Origin: Rhodobacter flavimaris | Lineage (GTDB): Bacteria; Pseudomonadota; Alphaproteobacteria; Rhodobacterales; Rhodobacteraceae | Length of the DNA: 64,000 bases | Direction of reading: 5' to 3' | NCBI RefSeq assembly: GCF_021378075.1 | Contig: NZ_JAJUOS010000002.1 | Location: forward strand, 62,001 to 126,000 | Shown here: in pieces, positions 44,910-54,101 of the stretch | Layout: every line of letters starts with the position of its first letter | Position numbering within the stretch: the stretch's first letter is position 1 | Program-made: the position numbers and the translations under genes | Notes under the pieces: generated by a model | The model's database searches: none | What the model was told of the DNA's origin: nothing | Seen by the model: only the letters and a program-made list of their open reading frames with translations

Positions 44910-45605
44910 TCAGAGCGCGTCAATCCGATGCGCCACCAGTTCCTGCAAAAGCCAAAGCCCCTCGTCATGCATCCCGCGCGCCTCAAGCTGCGTGACCGTG
45001 TTCAGCAGGTATTCGGCCCCTGTCCCCAAGTGGCCGCAGCTTTGCGACAGGACATCGGCTACCTCGCCCGGTGTCAGGTCGCCAGCATATTGCGGTGACT
45101 CACGGTTCATCACGAAAACCAATGCATTGACGGCCCCACTGTCTGTCTCAACCGTTAGCCATGTGGGAATGTTGGTAATCGGCTTCACCGTGAATTCGCG
45201 GCGGAACAGCCGGTGAAACTGGGCGGCAAGGTCGGCCTCGGGCAGTTCGAACAGAACGCCCTGACATTCCCCGCCCCGGTCGAGCGACATCATCAGGCCG
45301 GGATATTCGGGCGAGCCGCGAAACCGCCATTGCCGCAGGCAGAAAGACCGCCGCCACCCCGGAAGGCGCGCGCATTGCTCGCCCCGATGGTCGATCTCGG
45401 GGCGCCAGATCAGCGAGCCATATGCGAAAAGCTGCGTCGGGCGATCGGGCGCCGGATGGGTTGCCAGTATCCGGTCCACCCATTCGGCATAGTCCTGATC
45501 GGTTTGGGGGAACAGGCCCGCAGGCTGACCCGCGTCTTTGATATCGCGATGCACCCGCGCGACATGCTCGGGGGTTAGCGATAAAACTCTGGGTCCGTCG
45601 GTCAT
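44910..45605 (-). CDS. ChaC-type gamma-glutamylcyclotransferase
   Basis: A 231-residue cytosolic enzyme. The substrate loop LFAYGSLIWRPE and the block GWRRSFCLRQWRFRGSPEYPG (parts: RRSFCLRQW, GSPEYPGLM) are those of ChaC, which splits glutathione to 5-oxoproline and Cys-Gly. The catalytic glutamate lies in the FRREFTVKP region or just before it. The ATG at 45605 gives the family length; the frame upstream is antisense to other genes. It lies after the semialdehyde dehydrogenase gene, 97 bp away. Confidence 0.85.
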   Translation of the reverse strand: MTDGPRVLSLTPEHVARVHRDIKDAGQPAGLFPQTDQDYAEWVDRILATHPAPDRPTQLFAYGSLIWRPEIDHRGEQCARLPGWRRSFCLRQWRFRGSPEYPGLMMSLDRGGECQGVLFELPEADLAAQFHRLFRREFTVKPITNIPTWLTVETDSGAVNALVFVMNRESPQYAGDLTPGEVADVLSQSCGHLGTGAEYLLNTVTQLEARGMHDEGLWLLQELVAHRIDAL

Positions 45606-45702
45606 ATGCTCAGCCCCCCTGTCACTAAAGGGTGCGGAGGGCAGGTTAAATTTGCAAGCCTTTTGCGGAGCCGCCGGAGCGCATGCCCCGGCGGCGGCGA
45701 GT

Positions 45703-47217
45703 TCAGGCGAGATCGTCGGGCAGCACGCTGACCGGGATGTTCTGATAGCAGACCGGGCGCAGGAAGCGGCGGATCGAGAGCGTGCCGACCGAGGTCGCCC
45801 CGAAGTTCGTCGAGGCCGGATAGGGCCCGCCATGCACCATGCTGTCGCACACCTCGACACCCGTCGGGAAGCCGTTCGCCAGCACCCGCCCGGCCTTGCG
45901 CTCTAGGATCGGCATCAGCCGCCGCGCGAGGTCCGCGTCGGCCTCATCCATATGCAGCGTCGCGGTCAGTTGCCCGCCAAAGCTGCCTGCCACGTCCAGC
46001 ATTTCATCCGCGTCGCGCGCCACGACAACCAACCCGAGCGGGCCGAACACTTCCTCGGCCAAGGCATGATTACCCATCCAGTCCTGCGCCGAGACGCGGA
46101 ACAGGAAGGGTTTAGCCTCGCGCCGGTCGCACATCGACGTGAGCAATTCCTGAACGCCGGATTGCGCGCCCATCTGCGCGGCACCCGAGACATAGGCGTT
46201 GGCGATCCCGTCGGTCAGCATGACTTGCGCGCCCGTCTTCGATAGCGCGGCGCGCGCGGCCTCGACGAAAGCATCGGCCTGCGGGCCTTCCAGGACCACG
46301 GCGATGCCGGGATTGGTGCAGAACTGGCCCGCCCCCATGGAAAGCGACGCCGCCCATCCCTGCCCAAGCGTCTCACCGCGCCGCGCGACCGCCTCGGGCA
46401 GCATAAACATCGGGTTGACCGAGCCCAGCTCGCCGAAGAACGGGATCGGCTCGGGGCGCTGTGCGCAAAGGTCGAACAGGGCGCGCCCCCCGGCGAGCGA
46501 GCCGGTAAAGCCCACCGCCTTGATCAGCGGATGCTGGACCAGCGCCTGCCCGACATCGCGCTTGCCACCCTGCACCAGAGAGAACACCCCCTTGGGCATG
46601 TCGCATTTGGCGATGGCCGCGAGGATCGCCTCGGCGATGATCTCGCCCGTGCCGGGATGTGCGCCGTGCCCCTTGACCACAACAGGGCAACCGGCGGCCA
46701 GCGCGGCGGCGGTGTCTCCGCCTGCGGTCGAGAAGGCCAGCGGGAAGTTCGACGCGCCGAACACCGCAACCGGGCCGATCGGGCGTTGCATCATGCGCAG
46801 TTCAGGGCGTGGCAAGGGCTGACGGTCAGGCATGGCCGCATCGTGGCGGCGATCGAGGTAGTCACCCTTGAGGATATGCCGCGCGAAAAGCCGCAACTGG
46901 CCAGTCGTGCGGCCACGTTCGCCGTTCAGGCGGGCTTCGGGCAGGCCGGTTTCCTGCGTGCCGATCTCGGTGAGGGCCTCGGCGCGGGCCTCGATCTCAT
47001 CTGCGATGGTCTCCAGAAACGCGGCCCGTTCCGCGCGCGTCGAATAGCCGTAGCTCCAGAAGGCGTCCTCGGCGGCGCGCACCGCCTGATCCACCAGTTC
47101 GGGCGTCCCGACCGAGAACGCATGGGCCGCACCATGCGCGGGCTCTGACAGGAAGGTCTGTTCGGTCGCGCGCCATTCTCCGGCGATCAGATGCTTGCCG
47201 TGGGGAGTAAAAGTCAT
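45703..47217 (-). CDS. Alpha-ketoglutarate semialdehyde dehydrogenase (2,5-dioxovalerate dehydrogenase)
   Basis: A 504-residue NAD(P)-dependent aldehyde dehydrogenase oxidising 2,5-dioxopentanoate to alpha-ketoglutarate, the last step of trans-4-hydroxyproline breakdown. The catalytic cysteine is in GAGQFCTNPG (about residue 303) and the general-base glutamate in FFGELGSVNP. GASNFPLAFSTAGGDTA is the cofactor-side block, and this subfamily's layout fits the hydroxyproline-linked KGSADH group. Sugar-acid pathways use the same enzyme, but the neighbours decide for hydroxyproline. It is divergent from the amino-acid ABC operon across an AT-rich 240-bp gap. Confidence 0.88.
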   Translation of the reverse strand: MTFTPHGKHLIAGEWRATEQTFLSEPAHGAAHAFSVGTPELVDQAVRAAEDAFWSYGYSTRAERAAFLETIADEIEARAEALTEIGTQETGLPEARLNGERGRTTGQLRLFARHILKGDYLDRRHDAAMPDRQPLPRPELRMMQRPIGPVAVFGASNFPLAFSTAGGDTAAALAAGCPVVVKGHGAHPGTGEIIAEAILAAIAKCDMPKGVFSLVQGGKRDVGQALVQHPLIKAVGFTGSLAGGRALFDLCAQRPEPIPFFGELGSVNPMFMLPEAVARRGETLGQGWAASLSMGAGQFCTNPGIAVVLEGPQADAFVEAARAALSKTGAQVMLTDGIANAYVSGAAQMGAQSGVQELLTSMCDRREAKPFLFRVSAQDWMGNHALAEEVFGPLGLVVVARDADEMLDVAGSFGGQLTATLHMDEADADLARRLMPILERKAGRVLANGFPTGVEVCDSMVHGGPYPASTNFGATSVGTLSIRRFLRPVCYQNIPVSVLPDDLA

Positions 47218-47284
47218 GGGGGATTCCCTTTCATTTGCCGCCGCGCGGGCATTTTCGCGCCCGCGAGCCCTGCCGTTTCGGCGA

Positions 47285-47420
47285 TTGGCACCGAACTCGA
47301 CCGTTTTTTCTCGAACGAAAATTCAAGCAATTGCGCTCACTTGCGTCGATACTCAAAATTTTCTCGACGCGCCAGTATTTTTCTTATATGAAAATTTCTT
47401 GCAACAAAGAACAAAACATT
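47285..47420. promoter_or_regulatory. AT-rich divergent promoter region
   Basis: Between the dehydrogenase and ABC-transporter genes, this stretch is far more AT rich than its surroundings. It carries an inverted pair TTTTC-TCGAAC-GAAAA, AAAATTTTCTCG and GAAAATTTC. It probably holds both promoters and a shared operator; the regulator is not known. Confidence 0.5.
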
Positions 47421-47457
47421 TCATGTTCGCTCAGGAATCAACAGAGGGGTTTAACCA

Positions 47458-48264
47458 ATGAAAAAAACCATCATGGCCACCGCGCTGATCGCCGCCACCG
47501 GCTTCGCCGGTGCTGCTCAGGCCGACAAGCTGGACGACATCATCGCCTCGGGCACGCTGCGCTGCGCGGTCGTTCTCGACTTCCCGCCGATGGGGATGCG
47601 CGATGCGAATAACGAGCCGGTCGGCTTCGACGTCGACTATTGCAACGACCTCGCCGCGGCGCTTGGCGTGACCGCCGAGATCGTCGAGACCCCCTTCCCC
47701 GAGCGCATCCCCGCGCTGATGTCGGGCCGCGTCGATGTCGGCGTCGCCTCGACCTCGGACACGCTTGAGCGCGCCAAGACCGTGGGCTTCACGATCCCCT
47801 ACTTCGCCTTTGAGATGGCCGTGACCGCCAATGACGGCGCGGGCATCGCCTCGTATGAAGGCATGAAGGGCCACACCGTCGGCGCCGTCGCCGGCACCTA
47901 CGAGGCCATCGCGCTTGAAAAGCAGGTGCAGGAATGGGGCGAGGGCGAGTTCCGCCCCTACCAGACCCAGGCCGACGTGTTCCTGGCACTCAGCCAGGGT
48001 CAGCTTGACGCGACCGTCTCGACCTCGACCGTCGCGATGGCCAACGTCAAGACCGGCAACTTCCCGGGCATCTCGGTGGTCGGCAAGGCCCCCTTCGACA
48101 CCGACTACGTGGCGCTGTTCACCAGCCGCAACGAATACGGCCTGATCAACTACCTCAACCTGTTCGTGAACCAGCAGATCCGCACCGGCCGCTATGCCGA
48201 GCTGTATGAAAAGTGGGTCGGCGGCGATCTTCCCGACCTGACGGTTCCCAACGCCTACCGTTGA
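47458..48264 (+). CDS. Amino-acid ABC transporter substrate-binding protein
   Basis: A 268-residue periplasmic protein of the polar amino-acid (family 3) type. The signal peptide is MKKTIMATALIAATGFAGAAQA. The mature start has GTLRCAVVLDFPPMGMRDANN, in parts GTLRCAVVLDFPPMG and PVGFDVDYCNDLAAALG. By position it probably binds hydroxyproline, although other amino acids cannot be excluded. It leads an operon of binding protein, two permeases and ATPase, with a hairpin between it and the first permease. Confidence 0.9.
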   Translation: MKKTIMATALIAATGFAGAAQADKLDDIIASGTLRCAVVLDFPPMGMRDANNEPVGFDVDYCNDLAAALGVTAEIVETPFPERIPALMSGRVDVGVASTSDTLERAKTVGFTIPYFAFEMAVTANDGAGIASYEGMKGHTVGAVAGTYEAIALEKQVQEWGEGEFRPYQTQADVFLALSQGQLDATVSTSTVAMANVKTGNFPGISVVGKAPFDTDYVALFTSRNEYGLINYLNLFVNQQIRTGRYAELYEKWVGGDLPDLTVPNAYR

Positions 48265-48283
48265 TCGGAACCCGGAGCCAATG

Positions 48284-48310
48284 ACGGCGCGGAGCCCCCG
48301 CGCCGTTTTT
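48284..48310 (+). terminator. Attenuating terminator between binding protein and permease genes
   Basis: Stem ACGGCGCGG / CCGCGCCGT with a 5-base loop, directly followed by TTTTT. It lies inside the operon and would reduce permease and ATPase expression relative to the binding protein. Confidence 0.75.
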
Positions 48311-48341
48311 CCTTCCGCATCCGACAAGGCAGGAAACAGCA

Positions 48342-49007
48342 ATGTTCGGTTACACCTTCCAATGGAACCAGGCGCTTGCCCGGCTTCCCAAGATGCTGGA
48401 CGGTGCAGTGGTGACGATGGAAGTGGCGGTGCTGTCGATGCTGATCGGCATCGCCTTCGCCATTCTTCTGACGCTTCTGCGCCTTTCCGGCTCTCGCCCG
48501 CTGCGGGCCATCGCGACCGGCTGGGTCGAGATCGCCCGCAATACCCCGGCCCTGTTCCAGATCTACATGGCGCATTTCGGGGTGGCGAGTTTCGGCATCC
48601 ATTTCAGCCCGTTCATATCGCTGCTGATCGGGATCACCTTCAACAACGCTGGCTACCTGGCCGAGAACTTCCGCGGTGCGCTCAAGGCCATCCCTGACAC
48701 GCAGACCCGCGCGGGCCGGTCACTGGGCATGTCCCAGTTGCAGGCGTTTCGCTACATCATCCTGCCGCAGATGCTGCGCATCTCGTTCCTGCCGATGACC
48801 AACCAGATGGTCTGGGCCGTGCTAATGACCTCGCTTGGCGTCACCGTCGGGATGAACTCGGACCTTTACGGCGTGACGCAGGATCTGAACGCGCTGACCT
48901 TCCGCACGTTCGAGCTGTTCGCGATTGCAGGGGTGATTTTCTACATCATCACCAAGGCCATCACCCTGAGCGCGCGGCTGATCGCAGCCCGCCTGTTCCG
49001 GTATTGA
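48342..49007 (+). CDS. Amino-acid ABC transporter permease 1
   Basis: A 221-residue inner-membrane protein of the HisM/GlnP type. The coupling (EAA) motif is seen at AGRSLGMSQLQAFRYIILPQMLR, in parts GRSLGMSQLQAFRYIILPQ. About five transmembrane helices are predicted by eye. It forms a heterodimer with the next gene's product, 13 bp downstream. Uptake of hydroxyproline is inferred from the gene context. Confidence 0.91.
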   Translation: MFGYTFQWNQALARLPKMLDGAVVTMEVAVLSMLIGIAFAILLTLLRLSGSRPLRAIATGWVEIARNTPALFQIYMAHFGVASFGIHFSPFISLLIGITFNNAGYLAENFRGALKAIPDTQTRAGRSLGMSQLQAFRYIILPQMLRISFLPMTNQMVWAVLMTSLGVTVGMNSDLYGVTQDLNALTFRTFELFAIAGVIFYIITKAITLSARLIAARLFRY

Positions 49008-49020
49008 GGGAGGACCGACC

Positions 49021-49674
49021 ATGTTTGATACCGCCCTCACGACCGCCGATCTGATCTTCCTCGCCAAGGGCGCGGGCATGACGATCCTGGTCACCGCGAT
49101 CTCGGTCGCGATCGGAACGGCGCTTGGCATCGCCTTCGGGGTGATCCGTGTGCAATTCGGCGCAGCCCTGACGGCTCCGCTGACCTTCGTGCTCGACATC
49201 TTCCGCTCGGTGCCGCTGCTGATCCAGCTGGTGCTGGCCAATGCCTTTCTTGGCATGGTGCTGAAGCTGCAACTGTCGGGCTTCTTCGTCGCCTGCATGG
49301 TGCTTTCGCTCTACACCTCGGCCTATTGCGCCGAGATCGTGCGCGGCGGCATCGACGCGGTGCCCGCCACGACCCGGCGCGCGGCGCGCTCGCTGGGGGT
49401 GAGCTGGGGCCAGGACATGCGCTACATCGTGCTGCCGCTGGCCACGCGCGTGGCCCTGCCGTCCTGGATCGGGCTTGCGCTTGGCGTCATGAAGGACTCG
49501 GCGCTGGTCTATGTGGTTCAGGTCACCGAACTGCTGAAATCCACCCAGATCCTTATCACGCGCCTGCAAGAGCCGCTTTTCCTGCTCATGATCGGCGGCG
49601 CCTTCTACTTCCTCATCAGCTTCCCGCTTGCCCGTTTCGGCGGATATCTCGAAAAAAGGTGGTCCAATGATTGA
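49021..49674 (+). CDS. Amino-acid ABC transporter permease 2
   Basis: A 217-residue inner-membrane permease, partner of the preceding one. The coupling motif is ARSLGVSWGQDMRYIVLPLA, and four to five hydrophobic helices are visible. Its last 8 bp overlap the ATPase gene start, so the two are translationally coupled. Confidence 0.91.
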   Translation: MFDTALTTADLIFLAKGAGMTILVTAISVAIGTALGIAFGVIRVQFGAALTAPLTFVLDIFRSVPLLIQLVLANAFLGMVLKLQLSGFFVACMVLSLYTSAYCAEIVRGGIDAVPATTRRAARSLGVSWGQDMRYIVLPLATRVALPSWIGLALGVMKDSALVYVVQVTELLKSTQILITRLQEPLFLLMIGGAFYFLISFPLARFGGYLEKRWSND

Positions 49675-50389
49675 GATCCAGAACGTCCACAAATCCTTTG
49701 GTCAGCTCGAGGTTCTCAAGGGCATCGACCTGACCGTCGAAAAAGGCGAAGTGGTCACCGTGATCGGTGGCTCGGGGTCGGGCAAATCCACGCTGCTGAC
49801 CTGCATCAACGGGCTTGAGCCGATCGACTCCGGCAAGATCCTCGTCGATGGCGTCGAGGTGCATGCCAAATCGACCAACCTCAACAAGCTGCGTCAGAAG
49901 ATCGGCATCGTGTTCCAGCAGTGGAATGCCTTCCCGCACTTGAACGTGCTGGAGAACGTCACGCTGGCACCGCGCAAGGTGCTTGGCATGGGCAAGGCCG
50001 AGGCCGAGGCGATCGCGGAAAAGCAGCTCAAGCACGTTGGGCTTGGCGACAAGCTGTCCACCTACCCCTCGCGCCTGTCGGGCGGCCAGCAGCAGCGTAT
50101 GGCGATCGCCCGCGCGCTGGCGATGTCGCCCGACTACATGCTGTTCGACGAGGTGACCTCGGCCCTCGATCCGCAGCTTGTAGGCGAGGTGCTCGAGACG
50201 CTGAAGATGCTGGCCGAGGAAGGCATGACCATGATCTGCGTGACGCATGAAATGGCCTTCGCCCGCGACGTGTCGAACCGCGTGGCCTACTTCCACAAGG
50301 GCATCATGGCGGAAATCGGCGCGCCCGAGCAGATCTTCGGCGACCCGCAGCACCCGGAAACCAAGAAGTTCTTGGCCAGCGTGCGCTGA
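49667..50389 (+). CDS. Amino-acid ABC transporter ATPase
   Basis: A 240-residue GlnQ-type ATPase. Walker A is GGSGSGKSTLL, the signature LSGGQQQRMAIARAL and Walker B YMLFDEVTSALDP, with the H-loop in CVTHEMAFA. The ATG at 49667 is the normal family start (MIEIQNVHKSFG) and overlaps the permease stop; the frame before it belongs to the permease. A clear terminator follows at 50408. Confidence 0.93.
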   Translation: MIEIQNVHKSFGQLEVLKGIDLTVEKGEVVTVIGGSGSGKSTLLTCINGLEPIDSGKILVDGVEVHAKSTNLNKLRQKIGIVFQQWNAFPHLNVLENVTLAPRKVLGMGKAEAEAIAEKQLKHVGLGDKLSTYPSRLSGGQQQRMAIARALAMSPDYMLFDEVTSALDPQLVGEVLETLKMLAEEGMTMICVTHEMAFARDVSNRVAYFHKGIMAEIGAPEQIFGDPQHPETKKFLASVR

Positions 50390-50407
50390 GACATCACAAA
50401 GGAAAGG

Positions 50408-50437
50408 AAAAGGCGCGGATCGCAACCCGCGCCTTTT
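50408..50437. terminator. Bidirectional terminator after the amino-acid ABC operon
   Basis: Perfect inverted repeat AAAAGGCGCGG / CCGCGCCTTTT with an 8-base loop, between the ATPase gene and the convergent Ldh-family gene. Confidence 0.85.
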
Positions 50438-50455
50438 CTGTTTGGTATGACCTGA

Positions 50456-51493
50456 TCAGCCCGTAACGGCGGCCAATCCAAGCGTCTCGAAACGGTCCAG
50501 CTGCGCCATCTCGGCGTCGCTCAGGGCAATGCCGTCGCGCAACGCCTTTGCGCGCGCCTGAAAGCGGCGCTGCGAGGGCAGGCGTGCGCCCTGCCCGCTG
50601 ATGGCGGTCAGCAGCCGCTCGCCCTCGGCAATCGGATCGCGCCCGCTGCGCGCCGCGAAGACCTGCGGATCGAGCGCCAACACCAGCGCACCGTGACGCG
50701 GCAGCAGATCGGTGCCGCCCATGAAATCAAGCGCCTCCTTGCTCATGAACTCGCCCAACATCGCGCCGGACAGCAACTCGACCATCGTCGAGATCGCCGA
50801 GCCCTTGTGCGATCCGAAGGTCAGCATTGCGCCATCCAGCGCCGCTTCCGGGTCGGTGGTGGGGTTGCCGTCGCGGTCAACCGCCCAGCCTTCGGGGATC
50901 GGCGTGCCCGCGCGGCGGTGCAGCTCGATCTCGCCGCGCGCGGCAACGCTGGTTGCGAAGTCGAAAACATAGGGGACCTTACCCCGGCGCGGCCAGCCGA
51001 AAGCAATCGGGTTTGTGCCAAGCAGCGGCTCCTTGCCGCCCGCCGGCGCCACGAAGGAATAGCTCGGGCACATCGACAGCGAGGCCAGCCCCTCTTCGGC
51101 CAGTGCCTCGACATCATGCCAGAGCGCCGAGAAATGCAGGCAATCGCGGATTACCAACGCGGCAAGGCCGGTTTCGCGCGCCCGCGCCACCAGCAGATCT
51201 TTCGCCGCATAGAACGCCGGGTTCGAGAACCCGCCCTTCGCATCGACCTCGATCACCGATTTGCCCGCATCGCGAATTTTGGGAACGGCGAGGGGCTCGA
51301 CCTTGCCAGCGGCCAGCACACGCAGGCAGCCCTCGATGCGATAGATCCCGTGCGACTTGCAGTTGTCGCGCTCGCCCGCGACGATCACGCGCGCAACATC
51401 GCGCGCGCTTTCCGGGCGCACCCCGGCGCGGGCAAAGATGGCCTCGACACGCGCCAGAAGCGCATCGAAGGAAACGGTAGTCTGCTCAGCCAT
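50456..51493 (-). CDS. Ldh family oxidoreductase, probable pyrroline-2-carboxylate reductase
   Basis: A 345-residue NAD(P)H enzyme of the malate/L-sulfolactate/ureidoglycolate dehydrogenase-like family. Family blocks are NCKSHGIYRIEGCL (with the active-site histidine), HFSALWHDVEALA, GTNPIAFGWPR and FGSHKGSAISTMVELLSG (parts FGSHKGSAIS). Members of this family reduce delta1-pyrroline-2-carboxylate to L-proline in 3-hydroxyproline breakdown. The neighbouring dehydratase genes support that role here. AAAGGAGA lies nine bases upstream of the ATG. Confidence 0.85.
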   Translation of the reverse strand: MAEQTTVSFDALLARVEAIFARAGVRPESARDVARVIVAGERDNCKSHGIYRIEGCLRVLAAGKVEPLAVPKIRDAGKSVIEVDAKGGFSNPAFYAAKDLLVARARETGLAALVIRDCLHFSALWHDVEALAEEGLASLSMCPSYSFVAPAGGKEPLLGTNPIAFGWPRRGKVPYVFDFATSVAARGEIELHRRAGTPIPEGWAVDRDGNPTTDPEAALDGAMLTFGSHKGSAISTMVELLSGAMLGEFMSKEALDFMGGTDLLPRHGALVLALDPQVFAARSGRDPIAEGERLLTAISGQGARLPSQRRFQARAKALRDGIALSDAEMAQLDRFETLGLAAVTG

Positions 51494-51545
51494 ATTCGGC
51501 AGTCTCCTTTGCGGACTTGGAATGTGGCCAAGCGCGGGCGGCGCC

Positions 51546-52193
51546 CTACTTGTCCACGTCGATATAGGTGCAGGCCCAGAAGATCTTGGCCTCTTCATCG
51601 TCCAGCGCGCGCAGCCCGTGCTTGAGCGTGCTGTCGAAATAGGCGCAATCGCCGGGTTCCAGGATGACGGGCTGGTAATGCTCGACCACCAGTTCGATCC
51701 GGCCCGAGAGGACATAGAGCGTCTCTTCCCCGTCGTGGGACTCCAGATCCTCGGGGCGCAGCGGCGCGCGCTTGTCCACCAGCGTCACCAGCGGGATGAT
51801 CTTCTTTTCCGCCAGCGCATTGCAGAGCACTTCGTATTCGAAGTTCTTCGAGCGCACCTTGCGCCCCTGCCCTGCCTTGGTCACCGTCATGCGCGTGGTC
51901 TGATGTGCCTCGTGATCGGCCGAGAACAGCCGCTCCATGCCGATGTCATAGGCCCGTGCGATTCGAACCAGGTTCTCGTAGCTCGGCGACACCCGCCCGT
52001 TCTCGATCTTGTGGATCGTCGAAAGCGCTAGGCCCGTTTTCTGCGCCGCAACCTCAAGCGTGAAGCCGCAAGCCTGACGAACCGCCTTCATGCGCGCGCC
52101 CAGATCCGAGCGCAGCTGCATGCGTTCGGCTTCCCAAGCGTCCTCCGCCTCGGGCGTCACATCACCATGCGAAGATTTTTCCGTTTGCGACAT
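51546..52193 (-). CDS. XRE-family regulator with cupin domain
   Basis: A 215-residue regulator. The HTH is AAQKTGLALSTIHKIENGRV in the first third (about 50-70). The C-terminal cupin has HDGEETLYVLSGRIELVVEH and LEPGDCAYFDSTLKHGLRA, in parts GEETLYVLSGRIEL and PGDCAYFDSTLKHG. Such proteins sense small molecules such as amines or amino acids. It is divergent from the aconitase-X gene, across 164 bp that are AT rich, and probably controls it and the Ldh-family gene downstream. Confidence 0.88.
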   Translation of the reverse strand: MSQTEKSSHGDVTPEAEDAWEAERMQLRSDLGARMKAVRQACGFTLEVAAQKTGLALSTIHKIENGRVSPSYENLVRIARAYDIGMERLFSADHEAHQTTRMTVTKAGQGRKVRSKNFEYEVLCNALAEKKIIPLVTLVDKRAPLRPEDLESHDGEETLYVLSGRIELVVEHYQPVILEPGDCAYFDSTLKHGLRALDDEEAKIFWACTYIDVDK

Positions 52194-52357
52194 ATTTTTC
52201 TTTTCTTACCAGTTGTGATCGTTTAAGCATATTTTTGTAGTCAGCGCAAGATTAGCAAGTAGCCAAAAGCAAAGGGAATCCAAAAACGCGGCCTTATGCT
52301 TCCGAACCCGGAAAAATGGCCGAAATGCCGGATTTCTTGCCCGCAACGAGGTGACTC

Positions 52358-54046
52358 ATGGCAACCACGATCGTTTCCGCATCCGTTCAGGGGCCGCTCC
52401 TTGTCTGCGAAGAGGGGCTGAGCGTCTGGGGTGGCGTGAACCCGTCCACCAGCCAGATCATTGACGCGCACCACCCGCAGCACGGCCGCACCCTTGCGGG
52501 GCATATCGTGATGATGCCCACGAGCCGCGGATCGTGCACCGGCAGCGGCGTCCTTTTGGGTCTCGCCTTCGCGGGCGCAGCCCCACGCGCACTGATCTTC
52601 CGCGAGGGCGAGGACATCCTGACCCTTGGCGCGCTGATCGCCGGGCGGCTCTTTGGGCACGAAATCGCGGTGCTGCGGCTGAACGCGACCGAATATGAGG
52701 CGCTGGCACGCGAAACCTCGGCAGAGATCACCGAAAATCACCTGAAGGCTGGCGCCCATGTCTGGCCACTCGTCCCCGCCGGATCGGTGCCGCTGGAGTT
52801 GACCGAAAGCGACCGCGCCTTCCTTGACGGCGCGCATGGCGAGGCCGCGCAACTGGCAATGGAGATCATCGCCACGATGGCCACGGCGCAGGGCGCCACT
52901 CGCCTGACCGATGTCAGCCGCGTGCATATCGACGGCTGCATCTATGCCAGCCCCGCCTTCCTCACGTTTGCGCGCGCGATGGCCGACAAGGGCGGGCGGG
53001 TGCGCGTGCCGACCACGATGAACGCGATCTCGGTCGATCATGCGAACTGGCGCGCCCAAGGCGTAAGTGAAGAGTTCGGCGCCCCTGCCGCGGGCCTTGC
53101 CGATGCCTATGTCGAGATGGGCGCACGGCCAAGCTTCACCTGCGCCCCCTACCTTCTCGAAGACCGCCCCGTCGCGCGCGAGGATATCGCCTGGGCCGAA
53201 AGCAACGCGGTGATCTATGCCAACAGCGTGCTTGGTGCGCGCACGGTAAAACACGCCGACTTCATGGATCTGTGCATCGCGCTGACCGGCCGCGCCGCCC
53301 GTGCGGGTGTCTATCTTGAGCAGAACCGCGCACCCCGGCGGATGATCGACGTGACACTGCCCGCGCGCTTTGACGATGCCTTCTGGCCGATGCTCGGCTG
53401 GCTTGTCGGACAGGCCGCGCCTGATCGCATTCCGCTGATCCGAGGGATTGAGAGCACCGCCCCCTCGGACGACGACCTCAAGGCACTTTGTGCGGCCTAT
53501 GGGACGACCTCGGCGTCGCCCATGCTGCATATCGCGGGCATCACGCCCGAGGCTTCGCTGCCGCCGACCCCCGACGCAGACCGCACCACCATTGGCCCCG
53601 CCGATTTCGCCCGCCTGTGGGATGAGTTCAACCAGGGCGCGGAGCAGGTCGATCTGGTCGCGCTTGGCAGCCCACATTTCTCGGCCAGCGAATGCGCCGC
53701 CTTTGCCGCGCTGATGGATGGCACGCAAACGCACCCCGATGTCGCGACCATCGTCACCCTTGGCCGGGGCACGCTGGCCACCATCACCGAGAACGGTGTG
53801 AAGGCGCGGCTCGAGGCTTCGGGCGTCAAGATCATCCCCGACCTGTGCTGGTGCTCGATCTCTGAGCCGGTCTTCCCGCCGAGCGCCAAGGTGCTGATGA
53901 CCAACTCGGGCAAATACGCCCATTACGCCCCCGGCCTGAGCAACCGCGCGGTTCGCTTCGGCTCGCTACAGCAATGCGCCGAGACCGCGCGCAGCGGTCT
54001 CGCCCCCTCCTCGCCGCCCGACTGGATCGTCGGGCGCGCTCACTGA
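52358..54046 (+). CDS. Aconitase X (fused type), probable cis-3-hydroxy-L-proline dehydratase
   Basis: A 562-residue protein in which the small swivelling domain (DUF126) comes first and the large aconitase-like DUF521 domain follows. The swivel loop is TSRGSCTGSGVLLGL (about residue 55). The large domain has ANSVLGARTVKHADFMD and later CWCSISEPVFP, whose cysteines may hold an Fe-S cluster. Fused AcnX proteins of this kind dehydrate cis-3-hydroxy-L-proline to pyrroline-2-carboxylate, which fits the Ldh-family reductase gene nearby. GAGGTGA precedes the start. Assignment is by family plus context. Confidence 0.87.
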   Translation: MATTIVSASVQGPLLVCEEGLSVWGGVNPSTSQIIDAHHPQHGRTLAGHIVMMPTSRGSCTGSGVLLGLAFAGAAPRALIFREGEDILTLGALIAGRLFGHEIAVLRLNATEYEALARETSAEITENHLKAGAHVWPLVPAGSVPLELTESDRAFLDGAHGEAAQLAMEIIATMATAQGATRLTDVSRVHIDGCIYASPAFLTFARAMADKGGRVRVPTTMNAISVDHANWRAQGVSEEFGAPAAGLADAYVEMGARPSFTCAPYLLEDRPVAREDIAWAESNAVIYANSVLGARTVKHADFMDLCIALTGRAARAGVYLEQNRAPRRMIDVTLPARFDDAFWPMLGWLVGQAAPDRIPLIRGIESTAPSDDDLKALCAAYGTTSASPMLHIAGITPEASLPPTPDADRTTIGPADFARLWDEFNQGAEQVDLVALGSPHFSASECAAFAALMDGTQTHPDVATIVTLGRGTLATITENGVKARLEASGVKIIPDLCWCSISEPVFPPSAKVLMTNSGKYAHYAPGLSNRAVRFGSLQQCAETARSGLAPSSPPDWIVGRAH

Positions 54047-54101
54047 ACACCCCATCGCGGCACTCCCCCGCCGCGCCAGAACAACCAACGGAGTCCTTCG
54101 G

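Noticed and set aside
44497..45216. 239-codon plus-strand frame across the LysR-chaC gap
   Set aside because: More than a third is antisense to chaC and the rest has no motif, no ribosome site and low-complexity composition.
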